64,000 nt of DNA from Oxalobacteraceae bacterium UBA6018 (lineage in GTDB: Bacteria; Pseudomonadota; Gammaproteobacteria; Burkholderiales; Burkholderiaceae_D), in contig DIZW01000001.1 in the NCBI GenBank assembly GCA_002428015.1, positions 12,723-76,722 on the forward strand. Reading direction: 5' to 3'. Both the position numbers and the translations under genes were made by a program. Of the stretch, positions 1 to 8,455 are shown in pieces. Position 1 is the stretch's first letter; every line of letters starts with the position of its first letter. The notes under the pieces are model-generated. The model made no database searches, was not told the DNA's origin, and saw only the letters and a program-made list of their open reading frames with translations.

Positions 1-1
1 T

Positions 2-124
2 TGGGAAGGTGTCGGCGTGCAACCGGATATCGTGGTGGATGCGGCAAAAGCACTTGGCGTTGCGGAGTCTTTGGTGTTGAAGAAGCAGCTGGCAATTGAG
101 GCCGACGCTGCGCGCCGGAACTAG
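2..124 (+). CDS. C-terminal end of a probable S41-family peptidase (partial)
   Basis: Only the last 40 codons are in the window; the gene enters from the left edge and ends at TAG (122-124). The peptide reads WEGVGVQPDIVVDAAKALGV and ends DAARRN. A WEGVGVxPD motif followed by a helix of the DAAKALxVAE type is the usual C-terminus of tail-specific/IRBP-like S41 serine peptidases, where it follows the catalytic domain. No catalytic residue can be seen here, so the family call rests on this terminal motif alone. It converges on the PEP-CTERM gene downstream, with a hairpin between them. Confidence 0.55.
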   Translation, partial: WEGVGVQPDIVVDAAKALGVAESLVLKKQLAIEADAARRN

Positions 125-161
125 ATTCAGGTATGGCTTCGCGACGCAAGGCGCCAGATTG

Positions 162-185
162 AAAAAGGCCCGCGTCGCGGGCCTT
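162..185 (-). terminator. Rho-independent terminator of the PEP-CTERM gene
   Basis: Arms AAGGCCCG and CGGGCCTT flank a CGTCG loop. Read on the minus strand the hairpin is followed by TTTTTC, giving a U-tract. It lies 24 bases past the stop of the leftward PEP-CTERM gene. On the plus strand no T-run follows. Confidence 0.75.
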
Positions 186-208
186 GGCTGGGCAGGGCGG
201 GTTGGGCC

Positions 209-1039
209 TTAGGCCGGCTGGCTGGCGCGTTTGCGGCGCGAGACGGCCAGGCCAAGCACGCCAAGTCCGAACAGAGCCAGGCTGGCCGGCTCGGGGACAT
301 CGCTGCGCTGGCCTGCGCTGAAATCAAGCGCGTTTGCCATCAGCAAGCCGCCCTGGGTGGAGGTGTTCCAAAAATCGGAGCGCACCGCGCTCGATGGCGG
401 ATAGAAGTTCAGCGCGACGGTCTGGTGGCCGCCGATCGGTGTCGTCACGACCAGTGGCGCCCCGTTCAACCAGTCGGCGACAACCACCGAGCCGGCGCGC
501 ACGCTGCCAGTGGAACGCCACGTCGAGGAGCCGCCGTCAAGGCTGGTCACGCCTGCCATGATCGGGCTGCTGGGGTCGTGAATCGTGCCCAGGGTCAGTT
601 CGGTGCCCTGCGTCTGGCCGGAAGGGTTGATACCGAGATAGCCGCCGCTCACGTAGCGGCCGCCGAGCGCGACGCTCGCGTCGGCAAACACAGCCACCAC
701 GACGCCGCCGCCAGCGTCCACATAGTCAGCCAGGTTGTTGCCCAGTGCGAAGGAATTGGCGAAGCCCGCGTCGCTGTAGACCAGCACGGCGCCGTAGGTT
801 TCCATGGTGGCCAGGCTTGGGGTGCCGCTGTGGGCGTCAAAAACGTCGACCCCGGTAAATTTACCCGTGCCGAGGAGCTTCTGCTGCACATCCGTGTTCC
901 AGCTCGCCAACGGCGGCGCGCCGATCACGGCGACCTTCAATGGCGATGCCGCCGCAGTCAGCGACAACAAGCCGCCTGCCAGGCCCAGCACGATCGTTGC
1001 GATGCTCTTGCTTGCGAATGGGGTAATCCGGTTCAACAT
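209..1039 (-). CDS. PEP-CTERM sorting domain protein
   Basis: Predicted secreted protein of 276 residues. I chose the ATG at 1039 because it begins a clean signal peptide (positive MLNRITPFASKS, hydrophobic stretch, cleavage near AAASP); the open frame extends upstream without a better start. The C-terminus has the full PEP-CTERM signal: VPEPASLALFGLG, a hydrophobic helix, then a basic SRRKR tail. Such tails are cut by exosortase and are typical of biofilm-forming Gram-negatives; no exosortase gene is in this window. The body (residues about 30-240) is rich in Gly, Val and Ser and begins with KVAVIGAPP, resembling a Rossmann-like glutamine-amidotransferase fold, but I recognise no catalytic residues. 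Function unknown. Confidence 0.85.
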   Translation of the reverse strand: MLNRITPFASKSIATIVLGLAGGLLSLTAAASPLKVAVIGAPPLASWNTDVQQKLLGTGKFTGVDVFDAHSGTPSLATMETYGAVLVYSDAGFANSFALGNNLADYVDAGGGVVVAVFADASVALGGRYVSGGYLGINPSGQTQGTELTLGTIHDPSSPIMAGVTSLDGGSSTWRSTGSVRAGSVVVADWLNGAPLVVTTPIGGHQTVALNFYPPSSAVRSDFWNTSTQGGLLMANALDFSAGQRSDVPEPASLALFGLGVLGLAVSRRKRASQPA

Positions 1040-1313
1040 GTTTTTTGGTCCAATGCGGTGTTGGTAAGGGATAGCGCGATGGTCAGGTAAAAAGCATGTT
1101 TCGTGCCAGCGAAAACGAATCCGATAAGAACCAATACCTTGCGTCAGGAAATCAAATATCGGCGATGCGGTTTGACTTGCAGATGTAAAGTTTTCCGACA
1201 TCGCTAGCCACGTCCGCGGGTTCTGGCGTGGTCCAGGGCGCCGGCGCCCCGCGCCGGTCAAGCCATCGGCCTTCCTGGTTGCCGCGCGGCCAACGCGGCC
1301 TGGCCCGTCCCGT

Positions 1314-2282
1314 TCAGTCCTGCATGGGCGTGGACGGGGCGATGCCGCCGCTGACGCGATTGCGCCCTGACTGCTTGGCCCGGTACAGCTGCTGATCGGC
1401 CCAACTCAACAACAGTGCCGGCGCCTCGTCGGCGATGCCTGCGATGCAGGCGACGCCGACGCTGACGGTCACGCGCGCGCCCGTCTCCACACCCGCGTGC
1501 GGCAGCGCCAGCTGTTCGACGGCCTGGCGCATCCGCTCGGCCTCGAGCCGCGCGCCTTCGATGCCGGTCTCGGGAAGGATGCAGACAAACTCCTCGCCGC
1601 CGTAGCGCGCCAGCAAATCCGCAGGCCGGTTCAGCTCGCCGTTGAGCGCGGACGCGACCGCCCGCAGGCAGTCGTCGCCCGCCTGGTGGCCGTAGTGGTC
1701 GTTGTAGCGCTTGAAATGGTCGACGTCGATCATGATCAGCGATAAGGGGCCGCCACTGCGCTGCGCCCGGCGCCATTCGGTTTGATAGCGTTCGTCGAAA
1801 TAGCGGCGGTTGAATACGCCGGTCAAGCCGTCGCGGAAGGCCATTTCCCGCAGCGTGTCGGCTTGCTGCTTGAGTTGCAAATGGGCGCGCACCCGGTTCT
1901 TCAAGGTCAGCGGGTTGATCGGCTTGGAGATGAAGTCGATACCGCCGGCCTCCCAGCAGACATTCTCCTCGTCCGCGCGGCTGCCGCCGGTCACGAAGAT
2001 GACGGGGATGTCGCGCGTGGCCTCCATGTGCTTGAGACGGCGGCAGGTTTCCAGGCCGTCGATGCCGGGCATGGCGACGTCGAGCAGGATCAGGTCCGGG
2101 GGCGACTTCATGCATAGCGCAATCGCTTGCTCGCCGCTCGTTGCCATCAGCACTTGGTAGGTGCCGGCGAAAATCTGATGGACGGCGTGGATGTTGGCCG
2201 CCTGGTCGTCCACGACGAGCAGGCGTGGCCGCCGTGGCGCGGCGACGGGCGGAATATCAATAGCGAGCTCGCTTGACGTCAT
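1314..2282 (-). CDS. REC-GGDEF response regulator (diguanylate cyclase)
   Basis: A 322-residue two-domain protein. An N-terminal receiver (residues about 20-135) has the acidic pair at VVDDQ, phospho-acceptor Asp68 in LILLDVAMPG and Lys120 in SKP. A C-terminal GGDEF domain (about 150-305) has an intact GGEEF active site at 228-232, so synthesis of cyclic di-GMP is expected. RPAD at 219-222, five residues before GGEEF, is an intact RxxD inhibitory I-site, so product inhibition is predicted. It is cytosolic, with no membrane segment. The architecture is that of WspR/PleD-like regulators. It is divergent from the hybrid kinase gene that starts at 2667, a plausible but unproven phosphodonor. Confidence 0.93.
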   Translation of the reverse strand: MTSSELAIDIPPVAAPRRPRLLVVDDQAANIHAVHQIFAGTYQVLMATSGEQAIALCMKSPPDLILLDVAMPGIDGLETCRRLKHMEATRDIPVIFVTGGSRADEENVCWEAGGIDFISKPINPLTLKNRVRAHLQLKQQADTLREMAFRDGLTGVFNRRYFDERYQTEWRRAQRSGGPLSLIMIDVDHFKRYNDHYGHQAGDDCLRAVASALNGELNRPADLLARYGGEEFVCILPETGIEGARLEAERMRQAVEQLALPHAGVETGARVTVSVGVACIAGIADEAPALLLSWADQQLYRAKQSGRNRVSGGIAPSTPMQD

Positions 2283-2666
2283 AACTTGCAGGAAATACGT
2301 TCCATCAATGGGTGCATTTAATTGTCGCGGGTCAATCAGACGAGTCGATCTTACGCCGAAACTGCCGCGCTGGCGTTAGCTAACGCGCCAGTTTTTCAGC
2401 ATTTGCGGAAGTTTTTCGCCGAAATGGTTTGTGCGAATTCTTTTACGCTATAGTGATTTCGGAGCTAAACGGAGCGGAAACAACTTCAGGGCAAGCAGCA
2501 GCGGGACGACCATCATCGACGACCATATCAAGCCGGCACGACATCTGCCGTGCGCCGTTGAGCACAGGCATGCCGAGGCTGCGCTTTGGACGGCCGAACG
2601 CCTTTGGACAGACGCGCCGTGGACCGGCGCCAGGGCGGCCGTCGAGCTTGCGCCAGGGAGCGTTTC
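2283..2666. other. Divergent intergenic region between REC-GGDEF and hybrid kinase genes
   Basis: This 384-base stretch has no convincing gene. It holds a perfect palindrome GCGTTAGCTAACGC at 2373-2386 inside a larger hairpin (CTGGCGTTAG paired with CTAACGCGCCAG) followed by TTTTTC, and a TATAGT hexamer at 2449-2454 without a clear -35. The kinase ribosome site CAGGGAG lies just before 2667. Short open frames here have no start signal and read as arginine/alanine-rich noise. Confidence 0.6.
2370..2396 (+). terminator. Terminator-like hairpin upstream of the hybrid kinase
   Basis: CTGGCGTTAG and CTAACGCGCCAG form an imperfect stem centred on the palindrome GCGTTAGCTAACGC, followed by a run of five T (2392-2396). 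In form it is a plus-strand intrinsic terminator, yet no plus-strand gene ends here, so it may be an attenuator in a leader or an operator. Its role is unknown. Confidence 0.4.
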
Positions 2667-5600
2667 ATGAGGCGCAACATCTGGTCGCGCGCCGTATGGC
2701 GTTCGGCGGCGCTGCTCGCTGGCGTGTTGGTGGCCGTAAGCTGCGCGCTGGCCTACTACACCGTCACGGTCAACGCGCGCACCGTGGCGGCCGCCAGTGC
2801 CAGGGCCGCGCAGGCGGCCGCCGACGACATGGTCGACACCCTGGGCCGCTACCAATACGGCTTGCGCGGGGCGCGCAGCGCGGTGGCCTTGCTGGGCGAG
2901 GCGGGGCTCACCCGCGCAGCCTTCCGCAACTACACCCTCACGCGCGACCTGCAGCAAGAGTTTCCCGGTGCCCGGGGATTCGGCTACATCCGCCGGGTGG
3001 CGCAGGACCGGGAGGCGGCCTTCGTCGCCGCCGCGCAGGCCGACGGCAAGCCCGATTTCGCGATCGTCCAGCTGCAAGCCCACGACGGCGAGCGCTACGT
3101 CATCGAGTACATCGAACCGGTGCTGCACAATGCCGCGGCCATCGGCGTGGATATCGCCTCCGAAAGCGCGCGCCGCCTCGCCGCGCAGGCGGCCATGCGC
3201 TCGGGCGAGGTCCAGCTGACCGCGCCCATCACGCTGGTGCAGGAGCGGGGCCACCCGGCCCAGTCCTTCCTGATCCTGATGCCGGTCTACCGCGGCTACC
3301 AGACGCCGCCCGACCCGGCGGCCCGCGCGGCCGCCCTGATCGGCTGGACCTACGCGCCGCTGATGGCGCAGGATGTGCTCGCGGCCGCCCGGCTGGGCGC
3401 CGGCGCCGGCATCATCACCCTGGACGACATCACCGAGGGGCGGCCGGGCCAGCGCTTCTACCGCACCGAGCAGGCGGCGGCGCCGGCCGGCCCCGCAAGC
3501 CGGGCCGAGCGCACGGTGTATGGCCGGCGCTGGCAACTGACGTTCGAACCCTTGCCCCATTTCGTGGCCGCGCTGGGTCTGATCGACACGCACCTGGTGC
3601 TGGGCGCCAGCCTGGTGCTGAGCCTGACCTGCGTGCTCGCGTACAGCCTGCTGCTGGCCAACAGCCGCGGGCGGCGCCGCCTGGTCGACCAGCAGGTCAA
3701 GCTCGCCGCCATCGTCGAAGGCTCCATCGACGGCATCGTCAGCACCGACCTCGCCGGGATCGTGCTGAGCTGGAACCGCGGCGCCCAACGCATCTTCGGC
3801 TACACCGCCCAGGAAGCCATCGGCCACCCGATGCTGGCCCTGATCGTCCCGCACGGCTTGGCGCACCAGGAGCGCGATATCCTGGCGCGCATCGCGCGCG
3901 GCGAGGGGATTCCGCATTTCCAGACCGTCAGGCGCTGCAGCGACGGGCGCTTGATCGACGTCTCGATCTCGGTGGCGCCCATCCGCGACACGGCCGGCGT
4001 CATCGTCGGGGCCTCCAAGACGGTGCGCGACATCTCGGAGCTGCAGTCGGCGCATCGTCGCATCCACGAACTGAACGCGGGTCTGGAGGAACAGGTCGAG
4101 CAGCGCACGGCCGAACTGAATGCCGCGCGCAAAACCCTGCGCACCGTGCTCGACGCGGTGCCGTCGATGATCGGTTATTGGGACGTGAACCTGATCAACC
4201 GGGTCGCCAACCGCTCCTACCACGACTGGTTCGGGGTCGACCCCGGCAAGGTGCCCGGCATGCACATGCGCGAGCTGCTCGGCGAGGCCATCTACCAGGC
4301 CAACCTGCCCTACATCCAAGCGGTCCTGCGCGGCGAGCCCCAGCATTTCGAACGTAGCATTCCCGGGCCGACCGGGGGGGTGCGCCATTCGCTGGCCAAC
4401 TACCTGCCCGATATCGTCGACGGCCAGGTGCGCGGCTTCTATGTGCTGGTGCACGACGTGACCGAGCTGGTGACGAGCCGGCAGCAGCTCGCCAGGCTCA
4501 ATCTGCTGCTCGAGAACGTGCTGCGCTCGTCATCGGAGATCGCCATCATCGCCACCGATTGCGATGGCGTGATCACGGTGTTCAACATCGGCGCCGAGCT
4601 CATGCTGGGTTATCGCGCCCAGGACATGGTGGGCCGCGATCCGGGCTGCCTGCACGTGGCCGAGGAAGTCGCGGCGCGCGGGCGCGAGTTGAGCCTGGCG
4701 GCCGGCCGCGAGGTGGCGGGCTTCCAGGTGTTCGTCCACGTTCCCGCGCAGGCCGGGGTCGAACGGCGCGAGTGGACCTACGTGCGGCGCGACGGCACCC
4801 GCGTGCCGGTCGAGTTGGTCGTCACCGCGATGCGCGACGACGACGGCCGTATCACCGGCTATCTTGGCATGGCGAGCGACGTCAGCCAGCGGCGCCAGTT
4901 CGAGGCCAGCCTGGTGCTGGCGCGCCAGATGGCCGAGCAGGCCAGCGCGGCCAAGGGGCAGTTCCTCGCCAACATGAGCCATGAGATCCGCACCCCGATG
5001 AATGCCGTGCTGGGCATGCTGCAACTGGTGCGCCGGAGCGCGCTGAGCCCGCGCCAGCGCGACTACATTGACAAGGCATATTCGGCCAGCCAGTCGCTGC
5101 TGGCGATACTGAACGACATCCTGGACTTTTCCAAGATCGACGCCGGCAAGATGGAGATCGAATGCATCGCCTTCGATCTCGAGGCCCTGCTGCGCGACCT
5201 GGGCGCGGTGTTGGTCGGCAATCAGGTTGGCAAGCCCGTCGAGGTATTGTTCGCGCTGCCCGCGACACTGACCACCTGGGTGCGCGGCGACCGTCTGCGG
5301 CTGCAGCAGGTGTTGATCAACCTGGCCGGCAATGCGCTCAAGTTCACCCAGCAGGGGCAGGTCGTGCTCAGCCTGGAGGAGCGCTCGCGCAGCCCCGGCC
5401 ACGTGGTGTTGCGCGTGAGCGTGAGCGACACTGGCATCGGCATGAGCGCCGAGCAGTTGCGCATCGTCTTCGATGGTTTCAGCCAGGGCGAGGCCTCGAT
5501 CAGCCGACGCTTCGGTGGTACCGGACTCGGCCTGGCGATCAGCCGGCGCCTGGTCGCCTTGATGGGCGGCGCCTTGCAGGTGGAAAGCGCGCCCGGCGCC

Positions 5601-7133
5601 GGCTCGCGCTTCTGGTTCGACCTGGAGCTGGGCGTGGCGCCGGCGCCGTCCCCGCCAGCCCCGCTCGAGCCCGTGCACCTGCTGGTGGTGGAGGACAATC
5701 CGGTGGCCGCGGACATCCTCACGCGCATGATCGCCTCGCTGGGCTGGAGCGCGCGCCTGGCCGCCGACGCCGGCCAGGCCTTGGCGCTTGCCGCCAGCGA
5801 GCGTTACGACGCGGTGCTGATGGACTGGCGCCTGCCGGACATGGACGGGCTCGCCGCGGCGGCCTTGCTGCGCCAGGCCGGCCCGGCCCAGGCGCCGCCC
5901 GTGATCATGGTCACCGCCAACGGCCAGGAGGTATTGCACGAGGCGGCCGAGCGCGACGACGCGCCGTTCTGCGACTACCTCACCAAGCCGTTCACGCCGG
6001 CGCAGCTGCGCGCCGTGGCGCTCAAGGCGGTGCACGGCGGCTGCGCGCGCGGCCTGGCGCGAACGGCGTTGCGGCTCGGGCGGCGGCCGTTGGCGGGCCT
6101 GCGCCTGCTGGCGGTCGAAGACAACGCCGTGAACCGCCAGGTCGTGTATGAATTGCTCAGTGATGAAGGCGCCCAGGTCGAGCTGGCCGACAGCGGACTG
6201 CAAGGCGTCAACATGGTGCTGGGCGGCGGCGCCTACGACGTGGTCGTCATGGACATGCAAATGCCGGATATCGACGGCCTCGAGGCGACCCGCCGCATCC
6301 GCGCCGATGGCCGGTTCGCCGGCTTGCCCATCCTGGCCATGACGGCCAACGTGAGCGCCGCCGACCGCGCCTTGTGCCTGGCGGCGGGCATGAACGGCCA
6401 CGTGGGCAAGCCGATTGACATCGATGCGATGGTCGCGATGATCTTGTCGCTGTGCGGGCGCGGCGCGTGGCCGGAGTCCGATCCCAATCTCGTGCCCGTG
6501 TCCGTGCCCGTCCCCGCCGCGCCGCCAGCGGTCGACGCGGACGGCATCGAAGCGATCGGCAGCGTGCTCGCCCGCTTCGGCGGCAACGCCCGCGCCTACG
6601 CCAGCGCGCTGGCGGGATTCGATGGCGAGCTCAAGCGCCTGTGCGCGCAGCTGAGGGACGGTGTCGGCGGCGCCGACCAAGGACAACAGTCGGCGGCGCT
6701 GCATACCCTCAAAGGCCTGGCGGCGACCTTGGGCGCGCGCGCCCTGGCCAGGCATGTTGCCGAGCTCGAGGATAGTTGCGTCGGCGGTGCTTCAGCGCGC
6801 CGCCTGTGCGTGCAAGACTGCGACATCCTGCTGGCGCTGGGCACCGCGTGCGTGCCGGCATTGACGGCGGCCTTGGCACCGTCACCGCCGCCACGCGCGG
6901 ACGCGCCTCCGGTCATCGATGACGGCAGGTGGGGCCAGATGCTGGCCGAAACGCTGGCCTTGCTGCGGGCCGCGGACATGCAGGCGGTGGACGCGGCGCA
7001 GGCGCTGCTCGCCGCGGCGCCTGCGCATCGGCAGGACCTGCTGCGGACCGTCCTGGCGCATTCCGAGCGGCTCGATTTCGCCGTTGCCGCCGACCTCCTG
7101 GATGCGCTTGCGCAGCAGCCGCAACCCGGCTAG
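2667..7133 (+). CDS. CHASE-PAS hybrid sensor histidine kinase with two receivers and HPt
   Basis: A 1488-residue membrane phosphorelay kinase. The ATG at 2667 follows AGGGAG at good spacing. In order: TM1 (about 12-32); an extracytoplasmic CHASE domain (about 45-270, with GFGYIRRV and IEYIEPV); TM2 (about 305-330); three PAS/PAC-like segments (about 340-750); HisKA with SHEIRTPMN (phospho-His772); HATPase with N box NLAGNALKFT, DTGIGM and GGTGLGLAIS; receiver 1 (Asp1053 in MDWRLPDMDG); receiver 2 (Asp1196 in MDMQMPDIDG); and a C-terminal HPt (His1346 in HTLKGLAATLG). All catalytic boxes look intact. This is a BarA/ArcB-style multi-step relay, so the final receiver is probably a separate protein. 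It stands alone as one transcription unit, divergent from the REC-GGDEF gene. The signal sensed is unknown. Confidence 0.95.
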   Translation: MRRNIWSRAVWRSAALLAGVLVAVSCALAYYTVTVNARTVAAASARAAQAAADDMVDTLGRYQYGLRGARSAVALLGEAGLTRAAFRNYTLTRDLQQEFPGARGFGYIRRVAQDREAAFVAAAQADGKPDFAIVQLQAHDGERYVIEYIEPVLHNAAAIGVDIASESARRLAAQAAMRSGEVQLTAPITLVQERGHPAQSFLILMPVYRGYQTPPDPAARAAALIGWTYAPLMAQDVLAAARLGAGAGIITLDDITEGRPGQRFYRTEQAAAPAGPASRAERTVYGRRWQLTFEPLPHFVAALGLIDTHLVLGASLVLSLTCVLAYSLLLANSRGRRRLVDQQVKLAAIVEGSIDGIVSTDLAGIVLSWNRGAQRIFGYTAQEAIGHPMLALIVPHGLAHQERDILARIARGEGIPHFQTVRRCSDGRLIDVSISVAPIRDTAGVIVGASKTVRDISELQSAHRRIHELNAGLEEQVEQRTAELNAARKTLRTVLDAVPSMIGYWDVNLINRVANRSYHDWFGVDPGKVPGMHMRELLGEAIYQANLPYIQAVLRGEPQHFERSIPGPTGGVRHSLANYLPDIVDGQVRGFYVLVHDVTELVTSRQQLARLNLLLENVLRSSSEIAIIATDCDGVITVFNIGAELMLGYRAQDMVGRDPGCLHVAEEVAARGRELSLAAGREVAGFQVFVHVPAQAGVERREWTYVRRDGTRVPVELVVTAMRDDDGRITGYLGMASDVSQRRQFEASLVLARQMAEQASAAKGQFLANMSHEIRTPMNAVLGMLQLVRRSALSPRQRDYIDKAYSASQSLLAILNDILDFSKIDAGKMEIECIAFDLEALLRDLGAVLVGNQVGKPVEVLFALPATLTTWVRGDRLRLQQVLINLAGNALKFTQQGQVVLSLEERSRSPGHVVLRVSVSDTGIGMSAEQLRIVFDGFSQGEASISRRFGGTGLGLAISRRLVALMGGALQVESAPGAGSRFWFDLELGVAPAPSPPAPLEPVHLLVVEDNPVAADILTRMIASLGWSARLAADAGQALALAASERYDAVLMDWRLPDMDGLAAAALLRQAGPAQAPPVIMVTANGQEVLHEAAERDDAPFCDYLTKPFTPAQLRAVALKAVHGGCARGLARTALRLGRRPLAGLRLLAVEDNAVNRQVVYELLSDEGAQVELADSGLQGVNMVLGGGAYDVVVMDMQMPDIDGLEATRRIRADGRFAGLPILAMTANVSAADRALCLAAGMNGHVGKPIDIDAMVAMILSLCGRGAWPESDPNLVPVSVPVPAAPPAVDADGIEAIGSVLARFGGNARAYASALAGFDGELKRLCAQLRDGVGGADQGQQSAALHTLKGLAATLGARALARHVAELEDSCVGGASARRLCVQDCDILLALGTACVPALTAALAPSPPPRADAPPVIDDGRWGQMLAETLALLRAADMQAVDAAQALLAAAPAHRQDLLRTVLAHSERLDFAVAADLLDALAQQPQPG

Positions 7134-7279
7134 CCGGCTAGCGGCAAGCGCGCTCCGGTCCGGGCCGGCGCCAGGGATGGCAGGCAGCTGCTAAGCCAGT
7201 TGCGCGGCGGGCCATCTTGGCCGCGTCCGAAACCGGGCGGGCCGGGTTATCCTCTTGGTTTTGATATCGGGGAGCCGTG

Positions 7280-7531
7280 ATGATCGAGTGCAATCGAACG
7301 CTGGAGCAGGCCAAACGCGATTTCGCCGCGGGCCGGCTCACCAGCGCCGTGCTGCTGCGCGTGCCGATGACGCGCGCCGAATGGACCGTGCGCCTGGCCG
7401 GCCCCAAGGGCGACAGCGGCATGCTGCTGGCCATGCCGCAGCTGGTGACCCAGGTGTTCACCAGCCTGGACCGTGCGGTCAGCACCATCGAAGATATCGG
7501 CTTTTCGTTCACCCAGCTCAAGGTTCAGTAA
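7280..7531 (+). CDS. Small conserved-looking hypothetical protein
   Basis: An 83-residue cytosolic protein with no signal peptide, membrane segment or Cys-rich motif. I chose ATG 7280 over the adjacent GTG 7277 because GGGGAG (7269-7274) sits five bases before it. The sequence alternates charged and hydrophobic residues (MIECNRTLEQAKRDFAAG, later RAEWTVRLAGPKGD) as in a small alpha/beta fold. I do not recognise the family. It precedes the ankyrin gene by about 117 bases on the same strand. Confidence 0.7.
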   Translation: MIECNRTLEQAKRDFAAGRLTSAVLLRVPMTRAEWTVRLAGPKGDSGMLLAMPQLVTQVFTSLDRAVSTIEDIGFSFTQLKVQ

Positions 7532-7648
7532 GCGGGCAGGGCGCGCACCGGCCGCTTGGCGCCAGCGGCGCGACCCGGTTCGCGATGCGGCGCTACACTT
7601 GGGCTGGCACGATCATCAACATCGTCCAGTCCACAGCAAGGAGACGCC

Positions 7649-8188
7649 ATGCACGACCAATCCCAGCCAGCGCCGTCCAGCGCCCAGCCGATGGACGCCG
7701 AGACGCTCGCCTTCATCCAGGGCGTGTTCGACCTGGTGCGCGCGGGCGACCCCGCGCCTTTGCGGTCCCTGCTCGAGAAAGGCTTGCCGGCCAACTTCCG
7801 CAACCAGCGCGGCGACAGCCTGATCATGCTGGCCAGCTACCACGGCCACCTCGAGGTCGCCCGCGCCCTGCTCGAACACGGGGCCGACCCCGAGGTCCGC
7901 AACGACGCCGGCCAGACGCCGATCGCCGGCGCCGCCTACAAAGGCAATGTGCCGATGGTCACCCTGCTGCTCGAGCATGGCGCCAGCGTCGAGGGCGCCG
8001 GCCCGGACGGCAAGACCGCGCTGATGTTCGCGGCCATGTTCAACCGCCTGGAAATCGCCGAGCTGCTGCTGCGGCGCGGCGCCGATCCCCACGCCATCGA
8101 CAGCCGCGGCATGACGCCGCTGAGCCTGGCAAAGACCATGGGCGCCGCCGACACGGCCGCGCTGCTCGAGCGCATCCCCGCCGCTTGA
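7649..8188 (+). CDS. Ankyrin-repeat protein
   Basis: A 179-residue protein starting at ATG 7649, preceded by AAGGAG. After about 20 linker residues it is built of roughly four to five ankyrin repeats of about 33 residues, shown by successive HGADPEVRNDAGQTPIAGAA, HGASVEGAGPDGKTALMFAA and RGADPHAIDSRGMTPLSLA units. There is no signal peptide, so it is probably cytosolic. Ankyrin repeats mediate protein-protein contacts; no partner is evident from the neighbours. In proteobacteria such stand-alone ankyrin proteins sometimes accompany catalases or effectors, but nothing here supports a specific job. Confidence 0.88.
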   Translation: MHDQSQPAPSSAQPMDAETLAFIQGVFDLVRAGDPAPLRSLLEKGLPANFRNQRGDSLIMLASYHGHLEVARALLEHGADPEVRNDAGQTPIAGAAYKGNVPMVTLLLEHGASVEGAGPDGKTALMFAAMFNRLEIAELLLRRGADPHAIDSRGMTPLSLAKTMGAADTAALLERIPAA

Positions 8189-8264
8189 GCGGTCCCGCCG
8201 TCCGCGCTCGCCGCGCGGACAGGATGTTGCATAAAATTTCACGATTGTAACTTTATGGCAACAC

Positions 8265-8280
8265 TAGAGGCTTACCTCTA
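8265..8280. promoter_or_regulatory. Inverted repeat TAGAGG-CTTA-CCTCTA
   Basis: A perfect 6-base inverted repeat with a 4-base centre, about 190 bases upstream of the GH43 gene in a locally AT-richer stretch. Possible operator or small hairpin; there is no T-run, so not a terminator. Confidence 0.35.
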
Positions 8281-8337
8281 ATGTGTGCGCCCGTGCGCCC
8301 CTCTCCTATGACAAGGCGATTTTCCGCCGTGAGTTTG

Positions 8338-8351
8338 GTGAGAATTCTCAC
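8338..8351. promoter_or_regulatory. 14-bp palindrome GTGAGAATTCTCAC upstream of the GH43 gene
   Basis: A perfect dyad 105 bases before the ATG of the arabinanase-like gene. It lies in an AT-rich leader where transcription control would be expected. This is a candidate repressor or activator operator, for example for sugar-responsive control. The binding protein is unknown. Confidence 0.4.
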
Positions 8352-8455
8352 GATTTCGGTATCGGAATCTCTCCAAAAGTCATTTGTCTTTCAGAAATTT
8401 CTAGAGATATCATCAACTCACATAACGCGTATTCACAACCCAACAGGAGACACGC

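Noticed and set aside
2429..4357. A 642-codon plus-strand frame overlapping the start of the hybrid kinase
   Set aside because: It is out of frame with the kinase and Arg/Gly-rich. The kinase frame has a ribosome site, CHASE domain and kinase motifs.
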